A DNA stretch of 64,000 bases from Flavobacterium caeni (GTDB taxonomy: Bacteria; Bacteroidota; Bacteroidia; Flavobacteriales; Flavobacteriaceae), in NCBI RefSeq assembly GCF_900101895.1, contig NZ_FMVF01000008.1, positions 62,001 to 126,000 on the forward strand, written 5' to 3'. The first letter of the stretch is position 1, and each line of letters begins with the position of its first letter. Position numbers and translations under genes: made by a program. Shown in pieces: positions 1-8,941 of the stretch. The notes beneath the pieces are model-generated. The model was not told where the DNA came from. It ran no database searches and was given only the letters and a program-made list of their open reading frames with translations.

Positions 1-3000
1 CGCCGTCTGCAATCGAGGTGCCGTTTCCTTGGATGTCGATTTCTTTGTTCACGCCTGTTCCTTGGATCGCGAAGTCGTAAGTTGGTTCGTCAATGTCGTT
101 CGTAGGAAGCTTGATCCCCGCCAAACGCAGGCCTGCCACGGTTGGGTTGAACCCAATCGTGAACGAAGTGGTTTGGCCGGCCGCCACGGTTGGGTTCGGC
201 ATCGAAATAATGCTGAACTCAGACGCATCGGCACCCGTCAAAACCAAGGTACCCAAGCTGAGTACACCGGCGCCGGTATTGTGGATTACAAAAGTACGCG
301 TCATGTTGGTCGTACCAAAGTCGGTGAAATCGGTCGCCGATGGGGTCACGTCGCCGTCTGCAATCGAGTTGCCGTTGCCGCGGATGTCAACTTCCGAGAA
401 CAATACGGTGGCAATCACGGCCGTTCTAGGCGTCGAAGAACACGTTCCGTTGACGGCTTCTACATAAAAAGTCGTAGTGTTCGAAATCACCGGTGTGGTA
501 AAGCTGGTTCCAAAACCAAGCGATGTTCCGCCGGTTGGTGTTGCATACCAATACAAGGTACCCACCGAAGCAGTAGCACCCAAAATTACCGTACCAGGTC
601 CCGTTCTTGTGGCTGGTGTTGTTCCGGTAACAGTGGGCGTGGTGTAAATGGTAAGCGTCTTGCTCGACGAGTCACTGCCGCAACCTGCGTTGCTTGCGGT
701 AAGGGTCAGCGTGACGGCACCGGCCGAAATGTCGGCCGCACTCGGTGTATAGGTCGCATTGGTCAACGAGTTGGCATTGGCAAAAGTTCCCGTGCCGCTT
801 GTGGTCCACAAGACAGATGTGTAGTTTGTAGCCGTAGCACCCGCAGTGATGTTTACCGCGCCCGCAGTCGAACAAGTAGTTACCGCCGTGCCGGCATTGG
901 CAATCACCACATCATTGATGGTGAAGGTCTTGTTTGAGGTTGCTACTGTACAAGGAGCGTTACCGGTAACGGTGAGTGTCAAGGTAATCGTTCCTGCCGT
1001 GATGTCGGCTGCGCTAGGGGTGTACTGGGCCGTAGTCAAAGAGTTGGCATCGGTAAAAGTACCTGTGCCGCTCGATGTCCACAATACAGAAGTGTAATTG
1101 GTAGCCGATGCACCAGCGGTGATGCTGGTCGCGCTTCCGCCACATATATTGATAGGTGTTCCTGCGTTGGCTGTAGGCGCAGGGATGATGGTCAGGATTT
1201 TGTTTGCCGTACCGTTTGTACATCCTGGGCTAAGCGCCGTTAACGTCAAGGTGACGCTGCCTGCGCTACGGTCGGCTGCACTAGGGCTATAAGTGGCCAA
1301 GGTAATCGAGTTGGCATTGGCAAATGTACCCGTACCGCTTGAAGTCCACAAAACCGAAGTGTAGTGCGATGCCGATGCGCCTGTGGTTACATTGATGCTG
1401 GCGCTGCTGCTGCACATGCTTAATGCCGCGCCCGCATTGGCACTTGGATTGGCCGCAAAAGTCAACGTTTTTGTCGACGTCACGCTACCGGTACAAGGTG
1501 CCGTGGCATTGGCGGTCAAAGTCAGCGTGACACTGCCGTTGGTTTTATCCAGCGCACTCGGGGTGTAAGTGGCTGTAGTCAATGATGTTGCGTTGGTGAA
1601 AGTTCCAGTTCCGCTTGAGGTCCAGGCAACCGAACTTTGGTTGGTTGCGCTCGATCCCGCTGTGATATTCAGTGAAGTGATCGATGAACAGATCGACATA
1701 TTACCACCTGCAATGGCCGTCGGCAAAGCACGGATGGTTAACGTTTTGTTTGAGACCACATTCGCGCAAGGCGTATTTCCGGTTGCGGTAAGCGTGAGTG
1801 TAACGCTGCCCGCTGCAATATCGGCTGCGCTTGGGGTATAGGTTGCCGTAGTAAGTGAAGTGGCCGCTGTAAAAATCCCCGATCCGCTGGATGTCCATTG
1901 TACGCCGGCGTGGTTGCTTGCGCTCGAACCGGCAGTGATGTTTACAGCGCCCGATGTTGCACAAGTAGCAACCGAAGTTCCTGCATTGGCCGTTGGATTG
2001 GCTACCATGGTAACCGATACCGAATTGGTGATCGGCAGTTGGTTGGTGTTACAATAAGAAGATGCAATATTGGTAATGGTGACCAAAGTGATTCCTGCAT
2101 TTAAGGTCGATGTGACAAAGGTCCCCGTTCCGGGAGTCCCTGCCACAAAGTTTACTGTCGCGGTATTGCCTGTTGCTACAGTGGTTCCCGTCAAGTTGTA
2201 GGTTACGGTATAGGTGCCTGTCGGCATACTCGTTGAAAGGATGGTTATCGTAGCTCCGGCGCCTACACAAGCAGGTGTTGCCGTTGGTGACGAAGTCATC
2301 AAATAAGAGGGGCACGTATAAGATACTTGAACCTGGCCCGCATACCCGTCGCCGCCAGAGCGGTCTGTGCTGTTGTTGCTTCGGCCGCCGCCGCCGCCGC
2401 CGGCCAATCCTGTTGCGTCATATCCGTTACCCGAACTGCCTCTACCCGCGCCGCCGTTTCCGCCGCCGCCCGCACCACCAGTACCGGCTGTTGCGCCAGA
2501 GGCGTTGCCTCCGTCGGCACTGCTGCCAGCGCCGCCTCCACCACCTCCACTGGTTCCAGAAGCTGCGTTGGCACCTCTACCACCATCGTAAGTCGTTCCG
2601 GTAGCATTTCCGCCGCCGGCGCTGTTGTTGGTTCCGTTTGTGGCCAATGCACCGCCATTTCCGCCTGCTGCTGTTACAGGCGTTACCGACGCAAAGGTCG
2701 AAGTGCCACCTGCTGTTCCTGCCGACGCATTGGTACCGACGCCACCTTGGCCAACGGTTACCCCTACGTTCGTGCCTGGCGAAACAACGACACCTGTTGC
2801 GCGCGTAAAGGTTCCGCCCGATCCGCCGCCGGCAGCCCTGTTCGTAGAGCTTTGTCCGTTGACACCGCCGCCCGCGCCGCCGCCGCCCCAGGCCTCAACC
2901 GTTACGGTTGTAACGCCCGCAGGGACCGTGAACGTACCGTTTGCGTTGTACGTTTGCGTTTGTGCGTTAGACAAGAACGATACAAATAGCAGACAAAGTG

Positions 3001-3040
3001 TCGCCAATAGTTTGGTTCTGGTTTGGGTAATTGTTTTCAT
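1..3040 (-). CDS. Giant secreted glycine-rich / Ig-like repeat protein (3' end outside window)
   Basis: The frame is open from an ATG at 3040 to the window edge, giving at least 1013 residues. A signal peptide (about 1-25, ending LSNAQ) leads into a very glycine-rich segment (about 40-240), one Ig-like unit, then five ~90-residue tandem repeats (about 345-800, core VLWTSSGTGTF and SAADITAGSVTLTL). After these come an Ig_7-like segment (YWYATPTGGTSLG) and a choice-of-anchor-D-like module (about 880-1010, IRGNGNSIADG), with the start of another copy at the edge. This architecture is typical of large Bacteroidota surface or gliding adhesins exported by T9SS; the C-terminal sorting domain would lie outside the window, so T9SS export is inference. 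No catalytic motif is visible. It is isolated from neighbours by a gene-free stretch and a tRNA. Repeats this similar could recombine to vary length. Confidence 0.85.
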   Translation of the reverse strand, partial: MKTITQTRTKLLATLCLLFVSFLSNAQTQTYNANGTFTVPAGVTTVTVEAWGGGGAGGGVNGQSSTNRAAGGGSGGTFTRATGVVVSPGTNVGVTVGQGGVGTNASAGTAGGTSTFASVTPVTAAGGNGGALATNGTNNSAGGGNATGTTYDGGRGANAASGTSGGGGGGAGSSADGGNASGATAGTGGAGGGGNGGAGRGSSGNGYDATGLAGGGGGGRSNNSTDRSGGDGYAGQVQVSYTCPSYLMTSSPTATPACVGAGATITILSTSMPTGTYTVTYNLTGTTVATGNTATVNFVAGTPGTGTFVTSTLNAGITLVTITNIASSYCNTNQLPITNSVSVTMVANPTANAGTSVATCATSGAVNITAGSSASNHAGVQWTSSGSGIFTAATSLTTATYTPSAADIAAGSVTLTLTATGNTPCANVVSNKTLTIRALPTAIAGGNMSICSSITSLNITAGSSATNQSSVAWTSSGTGTFTNATSLTTATYTPSALDKTNGSVTLTLTANATAPCTGSVTSTKTLTFAANPSANAGAALSMCSSSASINVTTGASASHYTSVLWTSSGTGTFANANSITLATYSPSAADRSAGSVTLTLTALSPGCTNGTANKILTIIPAPTANAGTPINICGGSATSITAGASATNYTSVLWTSSGTGTFTDANSLTTAQYTPSAADITAGTITLTLTVTGNAPCTVATSNKTFTINDVVIANAGTAVTTCSTAGAVNITAGATATNYTSVLWTTSGTGTFANANSLTNATYTPSAADISAGAVTLTLTASNAGCGSDSSSKTLTIYTTPTVTGTTPATRTGPGTVILGATASVGTLYWYATPTGGTSLGFGTSFTTPVISNTTTFYVEAVNGTCSSTPRTAVIATVLFSEVDIRGNGNSIADGDVTPSATDFTDFGTTNMTRTFVIHNTGAGVLSLGTLVLTGADASEFSIISMPNPTVAAGQTTSFTIGFNPTVAGLRLAGIKLPTNDIDEPTYDFAIQGTGVNKEIDIQGNGTSIADG
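640..2005 (-). repeat. Five tandem ~270 bp coding repeats (Ig-like units)
   Basis: The codon pair for Leu/Val/Gln-Trp-Thr recurs near 801, 1075, 1341, 1617 and 1889, spacings of 274, 266, 276 and 272 bp. Each unit reads as A-N-A-G-T, a Cys, ITAGASATNYTSVLW, SSGTGTF, LTTATYTPSAAD, AGSVTLTLTA, Cys, NKTLTI. The two conserved Cys per unit could form an intradomain disulfide after export. Units differ enough at the DNA level to be assembled reliably. Confidence 0.85.
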
Positions 3041-3342
3041 AATCAATCGGGTTAATTAATGAAATCGTAATTGGTTAATTCTGTTTTGTTTTGTTTCGAA
3101 GGGTAAAACTAGAATCTTTTTTTGAATTAATCGACAAAACGTACAAAAAAATCGATGAAATGCACTTTTTGACTTAATTTATACGTAAATGATTACAAAA
3201 AATATTTAAAAGTGGATGTTTTGCGAATATTAATGAGTAACCGATTGTAAATTAAGCCTTAGGGGAGGTTACAGTTTAGTGGAGTTGTAGGTTTTTGTCC
3301 TTCAATATGAAGGGATTGGACTGCTTGTGTTGGCGGAAACAA
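3041..3342. other. Gene-free AT-rich 5' region of the adhesin gene
   Basis: About 300 bases without a plausible gene. It must hold the adhesin promoter on the minus strand, but no clear TTG-N19-TAnnTTTG match was found. Confidence 0.5.
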
Positions 3343-3373
3343 AAAAACCCAAGAACAAAATGTCTTGGGTTTT
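3343..3373 (-). terminator. Terminator of the tRNA-Met gene
   Basis: Arms AAACCCAAG (3345-3353) and CTTGGGTTT (3364-3372) form a 9 bp stem with a 10 nt loop, two bases past the tRNA 3' end on the minus strand, followed by a T run on that strand. Confidence 0.75.
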
Positions 3374-3374
3374 G

Positions 3375-3448
3375 TAGCGAGGACGGGAGTTGAACCCGTG
3401 ACCTCAGGGTTATGAATCCTGCGCTCTAACCGACTGAGCTACCTCGCC
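3375..3448 (-). tRNA. tRNA-Met (anticodon CAT)
   Basis: On the minus strand the 74 nt cloverleaf starts GGCGAGG, pairs with CCTCGCT at the 3' end (first pair G-U) and has A as discriminator. D arm GCTC/GAGC, anticodon loop TTCATAA, and T arm with GGTTCAACTCC are all present. CCA is not encoded. Anticodon CAT could also be Ile2 (lysidine-modified) or initiator. The lack of a C1-A72-type mismatch and of three G-C pairs at the base of the anticodon stem argues for elongator Met over initiator. Confidence 0.93.
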
Positions 3449-3584
3449 GGGGTTGCGGTTATGCGGGTGCAAATATAGTACTAAAATCAAAGGTTGCAAA
3501 CATAAACGGGTAAAAAAAATTATTTTTATAAAGATGCCTTTTTTGATTTTAATTTATATATTTCGCCAAAATAATCTGCCTTAC

Positions 3585-3977
3585 ATGGAACCTAAATCAC
3601 GCTACGAACTCGAATTTCCAATCAATTCCTCGCCGCAATTGCTATACCAGTATATTTCAACGCCTTCGGGTTTGCAAGAGTGGTTTGCCGACAACGTAAA
3701 TTCGCGTGGCGAGTTTTTTACGTTTATTTGGGATGATGTCGAGGAAAACGCGAGACTCACCTCTAAAAAGACCGGCGAGAAGGTAAAGTTCCGTTGGATC
3801 GACCAAGACAAAAAGGACACCGATTATTTTTTTGAATTGCGCATCCTCGAAGACGAAATCACCAAAGATGTCTCGCTGATGGTCATCGATTTTGCCGAAG
3901 CCAACGAAATAGACGAGGCGACTTTGCTTTGGGAAAACCAAATCTCCGACCTCAAACATGTGATCGGTTCGGTATAA
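3585..3977 (+). CDS. START-like / AHSA1-related domain protein
   Basis: A 130-residue single-domain protein beginning MEPKSRYELEFPIN. The N-terminal strand, the helix SSPQLLYQYISTPSGLQEWFA and the strand FTFIWDD match the helix-grip (SRPBCC/START) pattern seen in the Flavobacteria START-like family; the C-terminal helix is LLWENQISDLKHVIGSV. These domains bind hydrophobic ligands in a deep pocket, but the ligand for this family is unknown. The reading frame extends upstream to 3453, into the tRNA area; the ATG at 3585 is preferred because homologues usually start at this motif. It is 50 bp upstream of the aminotransferase gene and possibly co-transcribed with it. Confidence 0.8.
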   Translation: MEPKSRYELEFPINSSPQLLYQYISTPSGLQEWFADNVNSRGEFFTFIWDDVEENARLTSKKTGEKVKFRWIDQDKKDTDYFFELRILEDEITKDVSLMVIDFAEANEIDEATLLWENQISDLKHVIGSV

Positions 3978-4027
3978 GAATCATTTATTCGACTTATATT
4001 TGCCTTGAATTATTCAGGGCTTTTTTT

Positions 4028-4864
4028 ATGGTCAATTACAACGGTGCGCTCGCGACCGATGCGGCGCTTGCAACCAACAACCGCGCGTTTCTTTATGGCG
4101 ACGGTATTTTCGAAACGGTCAAAATACTCGATGGCAAGGTCTTGTTTCTCGAAGACCACTATTTCAGGCTGATGTCGGGCATGCGCATCATCCGGATGGA
4201 AATTCCAATGCATTTCACGATGGAGTATTTCGAGAATCAATTGCTCGCAACCGCCGAAGCCAACGGGGCGTTGTTGTCGGGACGCGCGCGCATGACGGTG
4301 TTCCGCAATCCGGGTGGGTTGTATTTACCGACCGATCAAAACGTGGAGTTTATTATACAGGCGCAACCGCTCGAAGCACCCATGTATGCCTTTTCAAGCG
4401 AAGCGTACGAAGTTGATCTGTTCAAGGATTTTTATGTCACGGCGCAGTTGTTGTCGACCATCAAATCGACCAACCGGCTGGTCAATATCACCGGGAGTAT
4501 TTTTGCAAACGAAAATGGATTGGCCAACTGCTTGTTGCTCAACGATGCCAAGAACGTAATTGAGGCGTTGAATGGCAACCTGTTCATGCTTATGGGAAAT
4601 AGATTGGTTACGCCGCCCATTTCAGAAGGATGTCTCCAGGGCGTGATGCGCAAACAGATTTTGGCTTTGGCCAGAAAGATTGAAGGTTTGACGGTCGAGG
4701 AAGCGCCAGTGTCGCCCTTCGATTTGCAAAAGGCCGACGAATTGTTCCTGACCAACGTGATCGTAGGCATCCAGCCCATCACCAAATACCGTAAAAAGGA
4801 GTTCGCGACAGATTTTGCCAAAGAAATGCTCGTCAAGCTCAACGCGCAGTTGCGGTTGGGTTAA
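4028..4864 (+). CDS. Aminotransferase class IV (IlvE/PabC-like)
   Basis: A PLP-dependent fold-type IV enzyme of 278 residues (MVNYNGALATDAALATNNRAF). RAFLYGDGIFETVKI near the N-terminus is the family signature. The likely Schiff-base Lys is in LLSTIKSTNRLVN (about residue 145) and the cofactor phosphate loop is near GCLQGVMRKQI. The family includes branched-chain aminotransferase, D-amino-acid aminotransferase and aminodeoxychorismate lyase; sequence alone does not settle which. The ATG at 4028 is chosen over upstream codons because the conserved N-terminal strand starts here. The 3' end overlaps the convergent YqgE gene by 4 nt. Confidence 0.9.
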   Translation: MVNYNGALATDAALATNNRAFLYGDGIFETVKILDGKVLFLEDHYFRLMSGMRIIRMEIPMHFTMEYFENQLLATAEANGALLSGRARMTVFRNPGGLYLPTDQNVEFIIQAQPLEAPMYAFSSEAYEVDLFKDFYVTAQLLSTIKSTNRLVNITGSIFANENGLANCLLLNDAKNVIEALNGNLFMLMGNRLVTPPISEGCLQGVMRKQILALARKIEGLTVEEAPVSPFDLQKADELFLTNVIVGIQPITKYRKKEFATDFAKEMLVKLNAQLRLG

Positions 4865-5421
4865 TTGAGCATCGGGTTTTCGGGTGCATTCGACCAGATG
4901 AGGTAGTCGCCGCCGAGTTCGATGATTTTTTCTTTCCAAAAATCGTTGGTCGCCTTACCGATGATTTTGTTTTGGTATAGGTTTTCGGCCACGATCCAAG
5001 AGTTCGATTGCATCTCGCTTTCGAGCTGACCCGCTGCCCAACCTGTATAGCCCAAGAAAAACCTGATGTTGTCTTTTTTGATCTTGCCTTCGTTGATGAG
5101 CGTCTTGGTGCGTTCGAAATCACCACCCCAATAGATGCCGTTCGAAATCTCGACACTGTTGGTGATCAATTCCGGCACGTTGTGGATGAAATACAAATTG
5201 TCTTGTTCTACGGGGCCTCCGTTGTAGATCTTGAAGTTCGCCTCTACATCGGGAACCAGGTCGTTGATCGTGTAGCGCAACGGTTTGTTGATGATGAATC
5301 CCACCGAACCTTCATCGTTGTGGTCTGCCAACAAAATGACCGAACGGTTGAACGATAAATCTCCGATTATCGAGGGTTCGGCTATAAGTAAATGTCCTTT
5401 TTGAAGTTTTTCTGAGATCAT
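4861..5421 (-). CDS. YqgE/AlgH family protein (DUF179)
   Basis: 186 residues starting MISEKLQKGHLLIAEPSIIG. The phrase GHLLIAEP, the NRSVILLADHNDEGSVGFIINKPL block, YNGGPV and the FLGYTGWAAGQLESEM block are diagnostic of the YqgE/AlgH family. The biochemical function is not established; the E. coli and Pseudomonas members are linked to regulation of envelope polysaccharide and other genes. Full length, no signal peptide, so cytoplasmic. The gene converges with the aminotransferase, sharing the last 4 bases. Confidence 0.93.
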   Translation of the reverse strand: MISEKLQKGHLLIAEPSIIGDLSFNRSVILLADHNDEGSVGFIINKPLRYTINDLVPDVEANFKIYNGGPVEQDNLYFIHNVPELITNSVEISNGIYWGGDFERTKTLINEGKIKKDNIRFFLGYTGWAAGQLESEMQSNSWIVAENLYQNKIIGKATNDFWKEKIIELGGDYLIWSNAPENPMLN

Positions 5422-5490
5422 CTTGCCGCAATTTTAAAATAAATTTAACAAAAAAAATCTAAAAACCAAATAAAACAAGGGATTTGCGCA

Positions 5491-5514
5491 AAAAAAAGCC
5501 TCCCGATGGGAGGC
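5491..5514 (-). terminator. Rho-independent terminator of the HU gene
   Basis: On the minus strand GCCTCCC and GGGAGGC (5498-5504 and 5508-5514) form a 7 bp stem around ATC, followed by a run of seven T. It lies about 30 bp past the HU stop codon. Confidence 0.9.
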
Positions 5515-5542
5515 CTTGTGTTCTATTATAAAGAGTCTCAGA

Positions 5543-5815
5543 CTAGTTAACGTTTCCTTCCAACTCAGCACCAGCCTTGAACTTCACTACATTCTTAGCA
5601 GCAATCTTGATTGTTTTTCCAGTTTGTGGGTTTCTGCCTTCTCTTGCCGCTCTTTTAGATACCGACCAAGATCCGAAACCTACCAAAGACACACGTCCGC
5701 CTTTTTTCAAAGTACCACCTACATTGTTCAAAAACGACTCCAAAGCCGATTTCGCAGCAGCTTTTGTAATTCCTGCGTCAGCAGCGATAGCATCGATTAA
5801 TTCTGATTTGTTCAT
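5543..5815 (-). CDS. HU family DNA-binding protein
   Basis: A 90-residue basic histone-like protein: MNKSELIDAIAADAGITKA (helical dimerisation part), GFGSWSV, then the conserved GRNPQTGK that inserts prolines into the DNA minor groove, ending AGAELEGNVN. It bends and compacts DNA non-specifically as a dimer. An in-frame upstream Met at 5845 would add 10 residues; 5815 is chosen because HU proteins begin MNKSEL. It has its own strong promoter (5859-5888) and terminator, as expected for a monocistronic abundant protein. Confidence 0.96.
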   Translation of the reverse strand: MNKSELIDAIAADAGITKAAAKSALESFLNNVGGTLKKGGRVSLVGFGSWSVSKRAAREGRNPQTGKTIKIAAKNVVKFKAGAELEGNVN

Positions 5816-5858
5816 AATAATAGTTATTAATTGTTGGTTAAACATTTAGTTAATGAAA

Positions 5859-5888
5859 CAAATTTAGCAGGAATTCCTTACTGGACAA
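5859..5888 (-). promoter_or_regulatory. Bacteroidota-type promoter of the HU gene
   Basis: On the minus strand TTG (5886-5888), a 19 bp spacer and TAAATTTG (5859-5866) match the TTG-N19-TAnnTTTG consensus for the phylum's primary sigma factor. The -7 box ends 44 bp before the HU start codon. Confidence 0.8.
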
Positions 5889-5991
5889 GACCTGCGGCGT
5901 GTTTTTGGTCGATTTGTTGATAAATCGAATCTTTTGTTGATAAAGTAACTTGTTTTTGTCGGAATTAGGCTCATGCCAGTGTTGGCGCGTA

Positions 5992-6942
5992 CTAACAAGC
6001 GATGGCCTCGTCAGAAAAACCCATTCCGTTTAACAATTGCGAAGCCTCCATTTTGGCCTTCCCCGGAAACTGTAAAACCAACAGTTTGAGATAGCCTCCT
6101 GCAACGGCCACGCGTATTTCTTTTTTGCCCGCGAAAATCTTCCCGATAGGGTCGGTATGGCGTTCCATAATTTGTTCGGCCGAATACACCTTGACATTCC
6201 ATTCCTGCCCGCGGTCCTTGATATAACACCAGGCTGCAGGGTAAGGCGAAAGGCCGCGGATTAGATTGAAAATGTCATCCATCGGGCGTGTCCAATCGAT
6301 TTTGCAATTGTCTTTGTTGAGTTTGTAGGCCGTTTTGATGTCGGGGTTTTCGGATTGGATGGTCGTGTGGACAGGGCCTTTTTGAATCATCTCCAGCGTA
6401 TCGACCACCGTTTGGCTCCCAATGTGCATCAGACGATCGTGCAATTCACCTGCCGTTTCCGTTGCGCCGATCGCGGTTTCCGAAGACAATATCATCGCAC
6501 CCGTGTCGATTTTGTCATCGATAAAAAACGTGGTGACACCCGTTCTGGTCTCGCCATTGATGATGGCCCAATTGATCGGCGCCGCGCCGCGGTATTGCGG
6601 CAACAACGACGCGTGCAGGTTGAACGTGCCGTATTCGGGCATGCGCCAAACCACCTCGGGCAGCATCCTAAAGGCAACCACTACTTGCAAATTGGCGTTC
6701 AGCGCCCTGAGTTCGGCCAAGAACGTTTCGTCTTTCAAATTGGTCGGCTGCAGCAACGGCAAGTCCTGTGCAAGCGCATACTCCTTGACGGCCGAGTACT
6801 TGATTTTTTGTCCACGGCCGGCGGGTTTGTCGGCGGCGGTAATGACGCCCACCACCTTATAGTTGTTGCGGCAAATGGCGTCGAGTATGCCGACGGCGAA
6901 TTCGGGCGTACCCATAAAAACAATGCGCAAGGGTTCTCTCAT
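5992..6942 (-). CDS. fmt: Methionyl-tRNA formyltransferase
   Basis: 316 residues (MREPLRIVFMGTPEFAVGIL). It transfers a formyl group from 10-formyl-THF to initiator Met-tRNA. Visible are VFMGTPEFA, the hydrolase-like SLLPQYRGAAPINWAI signature with the catalytic N-L-H before it (FNLHASLLP), GVTTFFIDDKIDTGAMI, and the C-terminal tRNA-binding beta-barrel (about 205-316, WNVKVYSAEQ). Its ATG overlaps the recQ stop codon (ATGA, 4 nt), so the two are translationally coupled. Confidence 0.97.
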   Translation of the reverse strand: MREPLRIVFMGTPEFAVGILDAICRNNYKVVGVITAADKPAGRGQKIKYSAVKEYALAQDLPLLQPTNLKDETFLAELRALNANLQVVVAFRMLPEVVWRMPEYGTFNLHASLLPQYRGAAPINWAIINGETRTGVTTFFIDDKIDTGAMILSSETAIGATETAGELHDRLMHIGSQTVVDTLEMIQKGPVHTTIQSENPDIKTAYKLNKDNCKIDWTRPMDDIFNLIRGLSPYPAAWCYIKDRGQEWNVKVYSAEQIMERHTDPIGKIFAGKKEIRVAVAGGYLKLLVLQFPGKAKMEASQLLNGMGFSDEAIAC

Positions 6943-8840
6943 TTGATCAGGGTGTATTTGTTGTTGTCCAGCAGCGCGACGACTTCGTTCTCGAGCAGCA
7001 TTTGCAGCGCAAAGATAACATCCGAGGCGTCAACGGTAAAATCATCGGCCATCATTTTGTGGATTTCACGCGAATCGAGGTCGGCGGTTTTGAGCAGTTG
7101 GAGTATCGGCTGGGTCAGCGCGAGCGGATTCGGCTTTTTTTGCTTGCCGATGCAGTACGAACAAATGCCGCAGTCACGCGTCTGTATTTCGCCAAAATAA
7201 TCGAGCAACAGCTGCTGCTTGCAACGGTTGTTGTTAGAAACATAGCGTACGACCGATTCGAGTTGCGCCTTTTTGAGCGCGTTTTGGTTTTCGAGGTATT
7301 TGGCCACGCGGTTGATTGTTTTTTCGTCTTCGCGGATTTCATTGAACGTGACGGCGGCGTCGTTGTTGCGCGCGTGGTAATCGATGATGCTTTTTTCGGC
7401 CAATTTGTCGAGCAACCGATAGACCTCGGCCTCGGTGCGTCCCGATTTTTTGGCGATCAGCGGCGCGTTGAACGCCGTTTGCAGTTCATAAATGCCAGGA
7501 TAGGTGCGCAGGATCGTGAGCAAGATGTCTTCGTCGCTTGGGTTCAGGCTGATGTAACGCATAACTTCGCGCGATTCGATCAAAAACTGCAGCGCAATCT
7601 TTTGCGAAAACTCCTGCGACAGCGCAATCACGCCTTGCCGATCAAGGAACTGCAACGCATTGTAGGTCTTGGCCGGGGCAAAATCGTACCGCAGGCAAAA
7701 CTGGTTCAGGTTGAACGAAAAATGCTCGTCGATGCCTTCGCCATACGCGATTTGGAAATAGTTACACAATTTGACGTACACTTCGAGCAGGAATTTTCGG
7801 TCGGGCAACACGGCCAGGAACTGGTTTTCGGCCTGGATCAAATCGGACGGGGCGGTCAGCAAAACCGCAAAAGCCTTTTGGCCGTTACGCCCGGCGCGCC
7901 CGGCTTCCTGGTAATAATTTTCGAGGTTGTCGGGCAGTTGGCTGTGGATGACCGTCTTGACATTGGCCTTGTCGATGCCCATCCCGAACGCGTTGGTGGC
8001 CACAATCACTTGCACGGTTTCGTCCATCCACAACTGCATGTGCTCGTTCTTTTCCTTTTGGGTCAGGCCGCCGTGGTAGAAGGTTGCCGTGAATCCGAGC
8101 GCGCGCAATTGCGCCGACACATCAATACAGGATTTTCTGTTGCGCACATAAATGATCGCGGGTTCTGGGTTTTTGCGCAGGATTTGCTCAATACGCAGTA
8201 GTTTGTCTTCGGTTTCAAAAACCATATACGCCAGGTTGTCGCGTGCAAACGATATTTGAAAAACGGCAGGCGCTTCGAGTTGTAATTGTTCGGCGATGTC
8301 TTGGCGCACGCGGTCGGTGGCCGATGCGGTCAAAGCCAAAAAAGGAATTTTCGGAAAGTGCGTCTTGAGCATCGCGATCTTGAGGTATGCGGGCCTGAAG
8401 TCGTGTCCCCATTGCGATACGCAGTGCGCTTCGTCTATTGCAATAAGGTTGATCGGCAAATTTTTGATGCGTTCGACAATCCATTCCGATTGCAGCCTTT
8501 CGGGCGACAGGTACAAAAACTTGTAATTGCCGAATTGCGCATTGTCGAGCAGTTCGATGGTTTCGTTTTGCGTGATGCCGCCCGTGAGTGACAGCGCCTT
8601 GAGGTCGCGTTTTTGGAGGTTTGCCACCTGGTCTTTCATGAGCGCAATAAGCGGCGAAACGACCAAGCAGATGCCGGGTTTCATGAGTGCGGGAATCTGA
8701 AAGCAAATCGATTTGCCGCCACCCGTGGGCAACAGCGCAAAAGTATCGTGCCCGTCGAGCACCGATGTAATGATTTGCAGTTGCGGGTCGCGAAACTGGT
8801 CGTGGTTCCAGTGTTTTTTGAGGAGTTCGTGGGGTGTCAT
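6939..8840 (-). CDS. recQ: ATP-dependent DNA helicase RecQ
   Basis: 633 residues. It is a 3'-5' superfamily 2 helicase for recombination and replication repair. Motif I is LPTGGGKSICFQ, motif II IDEAHCVSQWGHDFRPAY, motif III ALTASAT, motif V VATNAFGMGIDKANV, motif VI QEAGRAGRNG. A zinc-binding cluster is formed by the Cys of NNNRCKQQ together with RDCGICSYC near residue 560. After this only about 60 residues remain and no HRDC domain is recognisable, so it is a RecQ without HRDC. It is directly followed by fmt with a 4 nt overlap. Confidence 0.95.
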   Translation of the reverse strand: MTPHELLKKHWNHDQFRDPQLQIITSVLDGHDTFALLPTGGGKSICFQIPALMKPGICLVVSPLIALMKDQVANLQKRDLKALSLTGGITQNETIELLDNAQFGNYKFLYLSPERLQSEWIVERIKNLPINLIAIDEAHCVSQWGHDFRPAYLKIAMLKTHFPKIPFLALTASATDRVRQDIAEQLQLEAPAVFQISFARDNLAYMVFETEDKLLRIEQILRKNPEPAIIYVRNRKSCIDVSAQLRALGFTATFYHGGLTQKEKNEHMQLWMDETVQVIVATNAFGMGIDKANVKTVIHSQLPDNLENYYQEAGRAGRNGQKAFAVLLTAPSDLIQAENQFLAVLPDRKFLLEVYVKLCNYFQIAYGEGIDEHFSFNLNQFCLRYDFAPAKTYNALQFLDRQGVIALSQEFSQKIALQFLIESREVMRYISLNPSDEDILLTILRTYPGIYELQTAFNAPLIAKKSGRTEAEVYRLLDKLAEKSIIDYHARNNDAAVTFNEIREDEKTINRVAKYLENQNALKKAQLESVVRYVSNNNRCKQQLLLDYFGEIQTRDCGICSYCIGKQKKPNPLALTQPILQLLKTADLDSREIHKMMADDFTVDASDVIFALQMLLENEVVALLDNNKYTLIK

Positions 8841-8941
8841 GGCGTATATGGGTTCGGGATTCGTTAATCGACGTTCTTTATTCGAAATTTAGCATAAAAA
8901 TAGGCAAAAAATGTCGAATGTCGAAAACGAAAAGCGTTCGG

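Noticed and set aside
29-937. Plus-strand open frame of 302 codons in the adhesin region
   Set aside because: The minus-strand frame here reads as clear Ig-like repeats with a signal peptide; the plus-strand translation is Arg/Gly/Ser-rich and repeats only because the DNA repeats.
640-2005. CRISPR-like or other DNA-level repeat array
   Set aside because: Period ~270 bp, in frame, and codon-level variation shows protein repeats, not a CRISPR array. No 25-40 bp direct repeats with unique spacers occur anywhere in the window.
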